A stretch of 64,000 nt of DNA from JAFGVL01 sp963663245 (GTDB lineage Bacteria; Bacteroidota; Bacteroidia; Bacteroidales; Paludibacteraceae). The position numbers were made by a program, and so were the translations under genes. Below are positions 1 to 7,645 of the stretch, one piece after another (position 1 is the stretch's first letter; every line of letters begins with the position of its first letter). Below the pieces are notes generated by a model. The model was not told the DNA's origin. It worked only from the letters and a program-made list of their open reading frames with translations, and did not search any database. The stretch covers positions 1,736,001 to 1,800,000 of the forward strand of contig OY760143.1 in assembly GCA_963663245.1 (NCBI GenBank), written 5' to 3'.

Positions 1-1515
1 ATACAATTGATAAATATCAGGAACCGCCAATAATATAGAATCATAATTACATATAGTTTGATCAGTACCTAAATTAATTGCAGGCGATTGATGAACTGTA
101 ATTGGAATTATAACAGTATACGTACTATCTAAATTAAGTACGGTATCTCTTGCGGTAATCTGAACAGTATAATTTCCTGTAGCAGGATATGTATGTGATG
201 GGTTTAGTTCTGTAGATGTTACACCATCGCCAAAGTCCCAAGCAATGCTATCTGCATCTAAACTCAAATTAGTAAAACTTACCAAAACAGAATCACAACC
301 CTCTGTTCCAGAGAAATTTAGATTTGCCTTTAAAAATGAATTGCGACTAATACTATCTGTTGTTACAGAGCTCCACACTCCTCTAGTATCTTTAAATTGC
401 ATATGAAATAAATGCTCATCAACAGAATAAGAAAACATATCTATTTCTGTTACTAAATCTAGAGGATTGATTGGTGTTGGCAAGACAACGTTGGTGGCCG
501 TTTGAATAGCATCATCTACCCAATAGCGATACGACTCAATATAGTTAGGATTATTAGATATTACAGCTAATTTACGCAACAATGAACTTGTAACAGAACT
601 CCATACTCCATTTGCATCCTTACATCTGAAATGTAAAGAGTGTGCTCCATTTGGCAAAGAAATATTAATCTGCTCATTAATACGAACGATTGTATCAGTT
701 GTTATTGCAAGTTGAGTTCGATTAACAAATTCATTATCAAACCAATACTCGCAAGCAATAATATCTGGTTTTGAAGCAAAAGATGACAATGACATTTTCT
801 TAAATAATGATGATGTAACACTACTCCAAGCGCCTTGTTCATCTTGAAAACGAAGGTTTATTGAATGTACACCTCCTGACAATGTTGCAGTAGATATTAA
901 TTCAGTAATAGCAACTAGCTCGCCACTTGTTATTGAAAAATCAGTCGCATTCGAATAGTCATTATCAAACCAATATTGACAGCGTACAATAGAATTTGTT
1001 CCAGTATAAGCAGTTATCTTTCTTTTAACAAACAGATAACTTGTAATCGAAGATTTCACAGCATTCTCATCCTCAAAATAACAATTAAAAGAATGAACTC
1101 CCGTTGTTAATGTTGCAGTTGAAATAAGTTCATTAATAGAAACGGTACTCGAGGCCGTTAGAGTGAGTTCCTGTTTATTGGCGATATCATTATCAAACCA
1201 ACAATAACATTTTTGAATCATATTTGCCCCGGCATTTACAAGTAGACTTCGTTTAATAAAAAGAGAACTATTCACGCTACTCCATTGAGAGCTATCATCT
1301 ACAAACCTAACATTAAAAGAATGTACACCTAATTGTAAGGATGCTGTAGAAATATCTTCGGCAACTGTAATACTCTGAGAAGCTCCCACAGTTACTTGAG
1401 TTTTATCCGCAAAACTATTATCAAACCAATATTCATAGCCCGTAATATTATTTGCTAAAACAACTTGCAAAAAACAGAATAGTAAATAACTAAATAAAAT
1501 TCTTAATTTATTCAT
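1..1515 (-). CDS. Large secreted repeat protein with PKD domain (partial, C-terminus outside window)
   Basis: The reading frame opens at ATG 1515 and runs off the left edge without a stop (505 codons visible). Residues 1-21 form a hydrophobic signal peptide. Five tandem modules of about 76 residues follow. Each begins with a (E/C)YWFDN-like motif (Trp at residues 30, 106, 182, 258 and 332) and ends near GVHxFxxRFxDxxGxWSSV. A PKD domain (motif WDFGDG, then HTY and GNYTV) comes next, around residues 415-480. YWxD modules of this kind are common in secreted Bacteroidota proteins. The gene starts 4 nt after the stop of the upstream beta-helix gene, so it is probably the last gene of that operon. 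A T9SS sorting domain would be expected beyond the window but cannot be seen. No catalytic motif is visible; a surface or adhesive role is inference. Confidence 0.85.
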   Translation of the reverse strand, partial: MNKLRILFSYLLFCFLQVVLANNITGYEYWFDNSFADKTQVTVGASQSITVAEDISTASLQLGVHSFNVRFVDDSSQWSSVNSSLFIKRSLLVNAGANMIQKCYCWFDNDIANKQELTLTASSTVSINELISTATLTTGVHSFNCYFEDENAVKSSITSYLFVKRKITAYTGTNSIVRCQYWFDNDYSNATDFSITSGELVAITELISTATLSGGVHSINLRFQDEQGAWSSVTSSLFKKMSLSSFASKPDIIACEYWFDNEFVNRTQLAITTDTIVRINEQINISLPNGAHSLHFRCKDANGVWSSVTSSLLRKLAVISNNPNYIESYRYWVDDAIQTATNVVLPTPINPLDLVTEIDMFSYSVDEHLFHMQFKDTRGVWSSVTTDSISRNSFLKANLNFSGTEGCDSVLVSFTNLSLDADSIAWDFGDGVTSTELNPSHTYPATGNYTVQITARDTVLNLDSTYTVIIPITVHQSPAINLGTDQTICNYDSILLAVPDIYQLY

Positions 1516-1519
1516 AGTA

Positions 1520-2536
1520 CTATCGTTGTTGAGCTGCTGCTTTAATTTGTACACTTAACATACCATTACTATCAGTTTCTCTAGCAATTGATTTTTCATA
1601 TACATGTGGTGTTAATGGAACTGAAGAAGGCTTGTATGGATTTGAAGTGCCATAAATACCAACATTGGTACCATCAGATCCTAAATTAACACCTACAGAA
1701 GTGCCTTGTAAATGAAAATCGTAATCATAAGAGAATACTTTAGAGTTATCATAATTAACAAATATGCTGTTCCACACAACTGAATCTACATTCGCTGTAT
1801 TAGAATTTGACGCTTCTATTGCTGTAATACTTGTGCTAACCATTAAATTATTAGTAAAATTGCAACCACTAGAAGTATAGCTAACACGACCGGGAGACAT
1901 AAATACATTATTAGTAATTATGCATGAGTGACAACTATGAATAGGTGCTGCGGATGTACCTGGAATTTGAAGAAAAACATTATTTGTAATCAAACTTGCA
2001 TTATCAAAATTTTGAGCTTCTCCAATAATAATATTCTTCTCAATTAATACATTTGTTATGGTATTTTTCCCTACTACATTTCCTCTAATTACAGATTCGG
2101 AAAGAAGCAGACCTGTACAATAAAGATATCCAGCTGATAATGATGAAAAATTACAACGCTCAATAGTATAATTATTAACAGTATGATATGTACCAAAACC
2201 GATAGAACCACTAGAATATAAACCATGTAACAAGCCACCAGAAGCTCCATCGTTTAAAGTTATTGATCCATAAATCTCTGTTCTTCCACTTGCTTGCGTA
2301 GAATCAATATAATGACCTGTACCAAAAATAAATAACTGTTTAGTAATACTAAGATTTTCTGCAAAAGAACGACCTGGTAAATAGATCGTATCTCCATCTG
2401 TTGAGTAAGTTATTGCAGCTGAAATTGTATGAAAGAATGCTGTTGTATCTTGATTTACTACTGCGATATCATTTTGTGCTTGACTAAAAGACAAGGCTCC
2501 AAATAGAATAGATAAAGTAACAATTAGTTTTTTCAT
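1520..2536 (-). CDS. Secreted parallel beta-helix protein, paralog of the next gene upstream
   Basis: 338 residues with a clear signal peptide (MKKLIVTLSILFGALSFSQA). The body is rich in short Asn/Ile/Val strands such as TNNVFL and IEKNII, typical of right-handed parallel beta-helix (pectin-lyase-like) folds. It opens with a segment (ISAAITYSTDGDTIYLPG) that matches the companion protein at 2557-3606 almost position for position. No polysaccharide-lyase catalytic residues could be assigned. The C-terminus (PHVYEKS ... QIKAAAQQR) is a conserved tail shared with the companion and does not look like a standard T9SS type A domain. It lies in one operon with its paralog (20 nt upstream) and the repeat protein (4 nt downstream). 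Function unknown; surface-exposed or carbohydrate-related is a guess. Confidence 0.85.
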   Translation of the reverse strand: MKKLIVTLSILFGALSFSQAQNDIAVVNQDTTAFFHTISAAITYSTDGDTIYLPGRSFAENLSITKQLFIFGTGHYIDSTQASGRTEIYGSITLNDGASGGLLHGLYSSGSIGFGTYHTVNNYTIERCNFSSLSAGYLYCTGLLLSESVIRGNVVGKNTITNVLIEKNIIIGEAQNFDNASLITNNVFLQIPGTSAAPIHSCHSCIITNNVFMSPGRVSYTSSGCNFTNNLMVSTSITAIEASNSNTANVDSVVWNSIFVNYDNSKVFSYDYDFHLQGTSVGVNLGSDGTNVGIYGTSNPYKPSSVPLTPHVYEKSIARETDSNGMLSVQIKAAAQQR

Positions 2537-2556
2537 GATGTTTATTATTTAATGTA

Positions 2557-3606
2557 TTATTTTTCTTGCGAAGTGGCCTTAAATTCTATTTGCAGCAAAC
2601 CATTTTCATCTGTAAATTTTGCTACACTTTTTTCTGAAATATGAGGATTGAAAGGAAGTGTTCCTTCTTTAAAAGGAGTTGGTATTAAAGCCGCATCTTG
2701 CGTTCCGTATAAGCCTATTTGTGTGCCATCTGTACCCACCCAAGAAGAAATACTATCTGGATTCAGATGAAAGTTGTTTGCTGGATTATAAACTAAAGTT
2801 CCGTCATAATCAACAAACACATCATCGATATTAGCTGCAGAAACAGTATGATTATTAGTTAATATTGCATTACCATAAGCATTTGCCTGGAAATCATAAT
2901 CTGCAACAAAAATATTGTTATTTATAAAGTTTATATTAGTAGAACCACCATATATTAATTCTGTATTGTAAGTATAATAAATAATATTATTTTCAATTAA
3001 CAGGTTATTAGAATAATAAAATAAATAGCCACTATTATTCCGTAATAAGACATTATTATTAATAGAACAATTAACTGTTAGATATTGAATTGTACCATAA
3101 ATAATATTCTTTTCAACAATTACATTTGTTATATTTCCTGCTGTAGATTGAATGCCATTTAAAATATTTTCAGAGATTATTCCCGTACCTGGGAAATAGG
3201 CATATCTAAACTCAATATAACTATCAATTTTGTTTCTTGACAAAACAAACCTACCTATATTATAAACCCTAACAGCACCTGTTATATGCAAACCATACAC
3301 CTCACAACTATCTGCATCATCAATCAGATAAAAAGTCCCTTGTATTTCTGTAGAGCCAGTTGCCTGAGTTGAATCTGGATTATAGCCAGCACCAATAATT
3401 ACTAAATTAGGTTTATTAATTGATAAAGATTCTGCATATTTTCCTCCAGAAATATAAATAGTATCACCATCAACAGCAGCATTATAAGCCGCAGTAATTG
3501 TAGAATAAATAGATGATGTCCCTGCGCTTTGCAACATCACCCTATTTTGGGCAGCTATAGAAATAGTAAAAAGTAAAGAAATCAGCAAAAAGATTAATTT
3601 TTTCAT
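2557..3606 (-). CDS. Secreted parallel beta-helix protein, first gene of operon
   Basis: 349 residues, signal peptide MKKLIFLLISLLFTISIAAQ. Repeated strand-turn units with N-N/I-I ladders (IEKNIIYG, INNNVLL, IENNIIYY) indicate a right-handed parallel beta-helix. The domain order and the tail (PHISEKSVAK ... IEFKATSQEK) parallel the downstream gene, so the two arose by tandem duplication. It is the promoter-proximal gene of a three-gene minus-strand operon and is divergent from a membrane-embedded AraC regulator, with only about 135 bp between the two start codons. That arrangement suggests the regulator controls the operon (inference). No enzymatic function can be assigned. Confidence 0.85.
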   Translation of the reverse strand: MKKLIFLLISLLFTISIAAQNRVMLQSAGTSSIYSTITAAYNAAVDGDTIYISGGKYAESLSINKPNLVIIGAGYNPDSTQATGSTEIQGTFYLIDDADSCEVYGLHITGAVRVYNIGRFVLSRNKIDSYIEFRYAYFPGTGIISENILNGIQSTAGNITNVIVEKNIIYGTIQYLTVNCSINNNVLLRNNSGYLFYYSNNLLIENNIIYYTYNTELIYGGSTNINFINNNIFVADYDFQANAYGNAILTNNHTVSAANIDDVFVDYDGTLVYNPANNFHLNPDSISSWVGTDGTQIGLYGTQDAALIPTPFKEGTLPFNPHISEKSVAKFTDENGLLQIEFKATSQEK

Positions 3607-3638
3607 AACAATAAAATTCTTTTGTTAAATAATAGCTG

Positions 3639-3646
3639 CAAAGATA
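3639..3646 (-). promoter_or_regulatory. -7 promoter box for the beta-helix operon
   Basis: The minus strand reads TATCTTTG, matching the Bacteroidota -7 consensus TAnnTTTG, about 33 nt upstream of the ATG at 3606. It forms one arm of a perfect inverted repeat with the plus-strand box at 3665-3672. Confidence 0.6.
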
Positions 3647-3664
3647 CGAATTGAAATTAAATAA

Positions 3665-3672
3665 TATCTTTG
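3665..3672 (+). promoter_or_regulatory. -7 promoter box for the AraC-type regulator
   Basis: TATCTTTG matches TAnnTTTG and lies about 70 nt upstream of ATG 3742. It is the mirror image of the divergent box at 3639-3646. Confidence 0.55.
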
Positions 3673-3741
3673 CAAATAGTAAAATAGCTAGAGCAAATAG
3701 TACAAAAACAAAACTTTAACATCTTTATAATAGTGGACAAT

Positions 3742-4863
3742 ATGAACTCAAATATTGCATTATTAGGTCCTGTAATTATTCCCTTTATTATAGCGCTAAT
3801 ACTTTTTACTAGTGCCGGAAAAGATAACAAGCCAAAACTATTTCTTGCAACTGCCATGCTAAATGCGTCATTTGTATTTTTGGGCAACTATTTGTATTTC
3901 ACTCATAGCTATCAGACATATTCTAACATACATGCTATTCATATTGCTAGCGTTCTTCTTATTTATCCATCCATATATTGCTATATCATATTGCTAATAA
4001 AACCAAAAATAGTTTGGAAAAACTTAGTGGTGCATTTTTTACCTGCAATTGTATTTATGATTCTTTCTGGGCTTATTTTCTTTCTATTTCTAAATATAGA
4101 ACAACGCATCTATTTCTTAGGAGAATATCGTTTAAACCCTAATTTCAATAACATATGGCTAGAAATATTATGGGTGACCCGATTTGTAAACGTTATTGTT
4201 CTTTTCCTGCAAATTATTTTATATAGCATACTAATATTTAGACTGCAAAAGAAACATAGTGTAAATGTTCAAGAATTCTTTTCCAATCCATGGAATGTAA
4301 ACCTCAACTGGATGAAAATTCTAAATATTACTTTTGTAAGCTCCGCATTTATTTGTGTGTTTTTCTATTCTATTAATCCCGTAAAGTTATTTGGAGACGA
4401 ACGGTATTTAATTTATCCTTTTTACTTATTATCAATAATTATATCTATTATAGGAATTTTAGGGAATAATCAGGATATTATTTTAATTGAAGAGAATACA
4501 GAATTCATTGACACCAATATTAACACTGATAAGAATTTATTAAAAAGACAACTGGAAGAGTATTTTAGCAGAAAGAAACCATTTTTAGATCCTGAACTAA
4601 AAATCTGGGACATTTGTTCCGAATTAAACTCAAATCGAACGTATATATCATCATGTATTAATCAATGCTATAATCTTAATTTTAATCAGTTTGTAAATCG
4701 TTACAGAGTAGATTATGCTAAAAAATTAATACAAGAACATCCATCAAAAACTTTTGAAGACATTGCCTATTTATCTGGATTTGGTTCCATAGCTTCTTTG
4801 AGCAGAGCTTTTAAATACTTCGAAAACCGTTCTCCTAAAGAAATTAAAGAATTGATTGCTTAG
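3742..4863 (+). CDS. Membrane-embedded AraC-family transcriptional regulator
   Basis: About seven hydrophobic segments fill the first ~250 residues (for example LLGPVIIPFIIALILF and IHIASVLLIYPSIYCYIILL). A C-terminal AraC/XylS double helix-turn-helix follows, with LEEYFSRKKPFLDPEL, then FEDIAYLSGFGSIASLSRAF and SPKEIKE. The longer frame begins at GTG 3733, but ATG 3742 in the same frame is the likelier start in this lineage. This 7TM-HTH architecture is common in Bacteroidota; ligands are mostly unknown. The gene is divergent from the beta-helix/repeat-protein operon, its most plausible target. Its 3' end overlaps the convergent peptidase gene by 4 nt. Confidence 0.85.
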   Translation: MNSNIALLGPVIIPFIIALILFTSAGKDNKPKLFLATAMLNASFVFLGNYLYFTHSYQTYSNIHAIHIASVLLIYPSIYCYIILLIKPKIVWKNLVVHFLPAIVFMILSGLIFFLFLNIEQRIYFLGEYRLNPNFNNIWLEILWVTRFVNVIVLFLQIILYSILIFRLQKKHSVNVQEFFSNPWNVNLNWMKILNITFVSSAFICVFFYSINPVKLFGDERYLIYPFYLLSIIISIIGILGNNQDIILIEENTEFIDTNINTDKNLLKRQLEEYFSRKKPFLDPELKIWDICSELNSNRTYISSCINQCYNLNFNQFVNRYRVDYAKKLIQEHPSKTFEDIAYLSGFGSIASLSRAFKYFENRSPKEIKELIA

Positions 4864-6023
4864 TGAGCTATATTTAAAACGCCTTCTTCAGCCTCAGTTA
4901 CTTTTTCTAGACCATCCTTCCTAACTACATAAGTATTTTCCGTCCCGACAGCCCCTACTCCTTCAACAATAAACTTAGGTTCAATAGCAATAGCCATATT
5001 GGCTTCAATAACGGTCTTATTCCTATCACATAAAACAGGAGGTTCATTTACCACTAAACCTACACCATGCCCTACAAATGGAGCCTGCTGAAAAGTTCCC
5101 ATAAAACTATCACTAAGTTGATATTTATTCACAATTGTTAAAGCCGTTTGATATACATCTTCACAAATAACACCTGGTTTTATTAATTGAGATAATAAGG
5201 TTTGTATCTCTAATGATACTTGATGAACATCGTATGCTTTTTGAACTAACTTACCAACAGAGAAAGTCCTAGTTTGATCTGAGATATAACCATTAACAGC
5301 ACAACCTGTATCTACCATAATAGACATACCCTCTTTAAGAACGGTACCATTATCTCCAACGGGAAACGACTCAACTCCACCTCCACCTAAAGAAAAATCA
5401 TAAGGTGATGGAGTTGCAGCATTATCACCGGCCCACACACAGCTAATACCACCCTCCATTGTTGAGCCAAATATTCTTAGATTTGGCATACAGCCCTTTT
5501 TTCTTAGAATCTGATCAGCAATAATTGAAATATCACTATCAGTCATTCCTGCTTTATAATGCTTAGGTAGTTCAGTAAACATTTCAGACTGTCGAGCTGC
5601 TGATTCTTTTATGAAAGCTATTTCTTGTTCTGTTTTTATGGCTCTAACTTCTCTAAGTAAGTGTGTGCAATCTCCCACTCTATTCACTTGCATCGCCTTT
5701 TCCAAGCGCACAAAATCAAGATGAGGAATTTCTGCAGCCTCAACTAATAAGTAGTTTGGAAGAGAAATACCCATTTCTATAAGCATTTCCCTTATCTGTT
5801 CTGGTTTACGTATATATCGCACATTATCTCCCTTAAGCCCAATAGGTCTACGAATAAAGAAAACAGGCTCCCCTTCTACAGGAATATAGCAGTAGCCATT
5901 TAGCACTCTTCCTGCTACATAAAGCATATTCACATTGGTAGAAATCAAGCATGCATCAGCAGCAATTCCACTTAAAGCTATTTGGATTTTTTTAAGACGG
6001 ATAGACAGTTCTTGTGTATTCAT
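4860..6023 (-). CDS. M24-family aminopeptidase P / Xaa-Pro peptidase
   Basis: 387 residues: an N-terminal creatinase-like domain (about 1-130) and a C-terminal pita-bread metallopeptidase domain. The five expected metal ligands are visible: the two Asp of VDTGCAVNGYISDQTRTF, His of GHGVGLVVNEPP, Glu of AIEPKF and Glu of GTENTY. Such enzymes remove N-terminal residues preceding proline or cleave Xaa-Pro dipeptides; the exact substrate cannot be told from sequence. No signal peptide, so cytoplasmic. The start at 6023 lies only 4 nt from a -7 box (6028-6035), so the transcript may be leaderless. Confidence 0.9.
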   Translation of the reverse strand: MNTQELSIRLKKIQIALSGIAADACLISTNVNMLYVAGRVLNGYCYIPVEGEPVFFIRRPIGLKGDNVRYIRKPEQIREMLIEMGISLPNYLLVEAAEIPHLDFVRLEKAMQVNRVGDCTHLLREVRAIKTEQEIAFIKESAARQSEMFTELPKHYKAGMTDSDISIIADQILRKKGCMPNLRIFGSTMEGGISCVWAGDNAATPSPYDFSLGGGGVESFPVGDNGTVLKEGMSIMVDTGCAVNGYISDQTRTFSVGKLVQKAYDVHQVSLEIQTLLSQLIKPGVICEDVYQTALTIVNKYQLSDSFMGTFQQAPFVGHGVGLVVNEPPVLCDRNKTVIEANMAIAIEPKFIVEGVGAVGTENTYVVRKDGLEKVTEAEEGVLNIAH

Positions 6024-6027
6024 AGTG

Positions 6028-6035
6028 CAAAGATA
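6028..6035 (-). promoter_or_regulatory. -7 promoter box immediately upstream of the M24 peptidase
   Basis: The minus strand reads TATCTTTG. Initiation about 5-7 nt downstream would fall on or beside the ATG at 6021-6023, implying a leaderless or nearly leaderless mRNA. Confidence 0.5.
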
Positions 6036-6132
6036 GACAGATTTACCATTTTTTCATTTACAATTGACTATTTTGAATATAGAGATAAGCGTCTAAATTC
6101 AGTGCAAACCATTATTAATTATTAACTATTTC

Positions 6133-6140
6133 TATCTTTG
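6133..6140 (+). promoter_or_regulatory. -7 promoter box for the DUF1456 gene
   Basis: TATCTTTG lies 21 nt upstream of ATG 6162 and matches TAnnTTTG. No clear -33 TTTG was found. Confidence 0.5.
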
Positions 6141-6161
6141 TATTCAATTTAAAAACAAAAA

Positions 6162-6401
6162 ATGAGCAACAACGACATCATAAAAAAACTACGTGTAGCA
6201 TTACAGCTTAAAAACACGGATATAATTGAAATACTAAAACTAGTTGATTTTAGAATTGCTGAAAGTGAACTAGGAGCTTTCTTTCGTAAGGAAGACCACC
6301 CTAACTTCAAACCAATGGGCGATCAGCTTTTACGTAATTTCCTTAATGGATTAGTTATCTATAAAAGAGGACCTATGCCCGAGAAAAAATCTAAACAATA
6401 A
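6162..6401 (+). CDS. DUF1456 (YehS-like) protein, single-repeat form
   Basis: 79 residues matching the DUF1456 repeat. It has the order NDIIKKLRVALQLKNTDII, ILKLVDFRI, SELGAFFRKEDHPNF and LLRNFLNGLVIYKRG. The family as I know it (E. coli YehS, about 156 residues) carries two such repeats; this protein has one, so it is half length. Cytoplasmic, function unknown. Its TAA is followed directly by the ATG of the next gene with no gap, suggesting translational coupling, although the neighbour looks functionally unrelated. Confidence 0.8.
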   Translation: MSNNDIIKKLRVALQLKNTDIIEILKLVDFRIAESELGAFFRKEDHPNFKPMGDQLLRNFLNGLVIYKRGPMPEKKSKQ

Positions 6402-7523
6402 ATGAAAAAGTTACTACTCTTTATAATTATCAGCTTCAGTATTTCGAATTCTTTTTCTCAAATCGACAATACTCCATTTAAGCGTACCCCTAAGGTAGAT
6501 TCAACTTTAAAGAAGAGTCTATTGTTAAATATTTCTCTCTTAAATTTTAACAAAGACAACGAATACCGAAATAATATTTCTGATGGATATACACTTTTTG
6601 GAAATCACCTTTCAGCATCCCTTCAATACAACCCGTTAACGAATGTATTTATTGAGGGAGGTATAAACCTTAGAAAAGATTTTGGCAATAATCAATACCA
6701 AGAGATAAGTCCTATTTTACGTGCTGTTATAAAGCATCGTAGACTAAAATTTGTATTTGGTTCTTTATATGGCAATGTAAACCACCAACTAATACAGCCA
6801 TTATACGATTTTGAGCGAGTAATGACTTATAATCAAGAAGAAGGAATTCAGCTTATTGCTGACAAAAAAATGTTTTGGTCTGACACATGGGTAAATTGGG
6901 AAAAAATGATATACCCAGGTGATTCTGTCCAGGAAATTATTTCAGGAGGAACTTCAATGCTTTTCAAAATAGTAAATAAAGACAAATTTAACTTTAGCAT
7001 ACCAATTCAGTTTACAGCTTTACACAAAGGAGGACAAATTGACCTTTCTCCCGACCCATTAACAACTATATTTAATGGAGCCTCTGGTTTTAAAGTTGAA
7101 AAAAAATGGGATCATCCTTTTTTTAGAAGCATGAGTTTCGAACCTTACGGAGCTTTTTATTACAATTATTCCTTTTCTGTTAAAACCCCCTACACAAAAG
7201 GCTCTGGAATATATTTAAATTATACTCTTAAAACAAAACTCAGTACGATTTTACTTAGTTATTGGCATGGAGAACAATTCCAGTCAACTCATGGTGGTGG
7301 TCTATTCAACTCTGTCTCAACAACTGTAAAAAACTCAGGCTATATACAAGCAACCCGTCAACTTATTTTGCTTCGATTATTAACTGATGTCAAGTTAGGA
7401 GAAAAACTATGGCTTACTACTAGATTTGAACCTGTGTTTGATTTAAATTTCGACAAGTTTGAATTTTCTATGGGGCTTTACATTAACTACGACAGCTCAT
7501 TTTTACTTAAAAAGCTGAAATAA
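6402..7523 (+). CDS. Predicted outer-membrane beta-barrel protein, function unknown
   Basis: 373 residues beginning with a signal peptide (MKKLLLFIIISFSISNSFSQ). The rest alternates polar and hydrophobic residues with many aromatic strand ends and finishes on a Phe/Leu-rich strand (FSMGLYINYDSSFLLKKLK), as in porin-like outer-membrane barrels. It is not a SusC/TonB receptor: there is no plug domain and it is too short. The start abuts the preceding stop codon. I do not recognise the family. A role in the outer membrane is inferred only from topology. Confidence 0.7.
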   Translation: MKKLLLFIIISFSISNSFSQIDNTPFKRTPKVDSTLKKSLLLNISLLNFNKDNEYRNNISDGYTLFGNHLSASLQYNPLTNVFIEGGINLRKDFGNNQYQEISPILRAVIKHRRLKFVFGSLYGNVNHQLIQPLYDFERVMTYNQEEGIQLIADKKMFWSDTWVNWEKMIYPGDSVQEIISGGTSMLFKIVNKDKFNFSIPIQFTALHKGGQIDLSPDPLTTIFNGASGFKVEKKWDHPFFRSMSFEPYGAFYYNYSFSVKTPYTKGSGIYLNYTLKTKLSTILLSYWHGEQFQSTHGGGLFNSVSTTVKNSGYIQATRQLILLRLLTDVKLGEKLWLTTRFEPVFDLNFDKFEFSMGLYINYDSSFLLKKLK

Positions 7524-7548
7524 CAAGAACTTTCTTATTTGTTCTTGT
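7523..7548 (+). terminator. Weak hairpin after the outer-membrane protein gene
   Basis: ACAAGAAC and GTTCTTGT form an 8-bp stem with a 10-nt T-rich loop directly at the stop codon. No good T-run follows, so the terminator call is tentative. Confidence 0.35.
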
Positions 7549-7619
7549 GTTAAAGAGAAATAAGTCATTCTAGTTAATAACTTATCTATCTTATTTTTTA
7601 TCTCACAGACTATTTTTAT

Positions 7620-7627
7620 TATTTTTG
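7620..7627 (+). promoter_or_regulatory. -7 promoter box for dxs
   Basis: TATTTTTG matches TAnnTTTG, 18 nt before ATG 7646. The upstream TTG codon at 7625 lies inside this box, which argues against the longer reading frame. Confidence 0.6.
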
Positions 7628-7645
7628 CGAAAACATTTTTGTAAA

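Noticed and set aside
500..1450. Regularly spaced ~228-nt repeats suggestive of a tandem repeat or CRISPR-like array
   Set aside because: The spacing comes from 76-residue coding modules. Unit length and divergence do not fit CRISPR, and no cas genes are present.
7625..7645. TTG-initiated N-terminal extension of dxs
   Set aside because: The TTG is part of the TATTTTTG promoter box. The same applies to the TTG extensions at 49081 (T9SS plug gene) and 61443 (DUF4199 gene).
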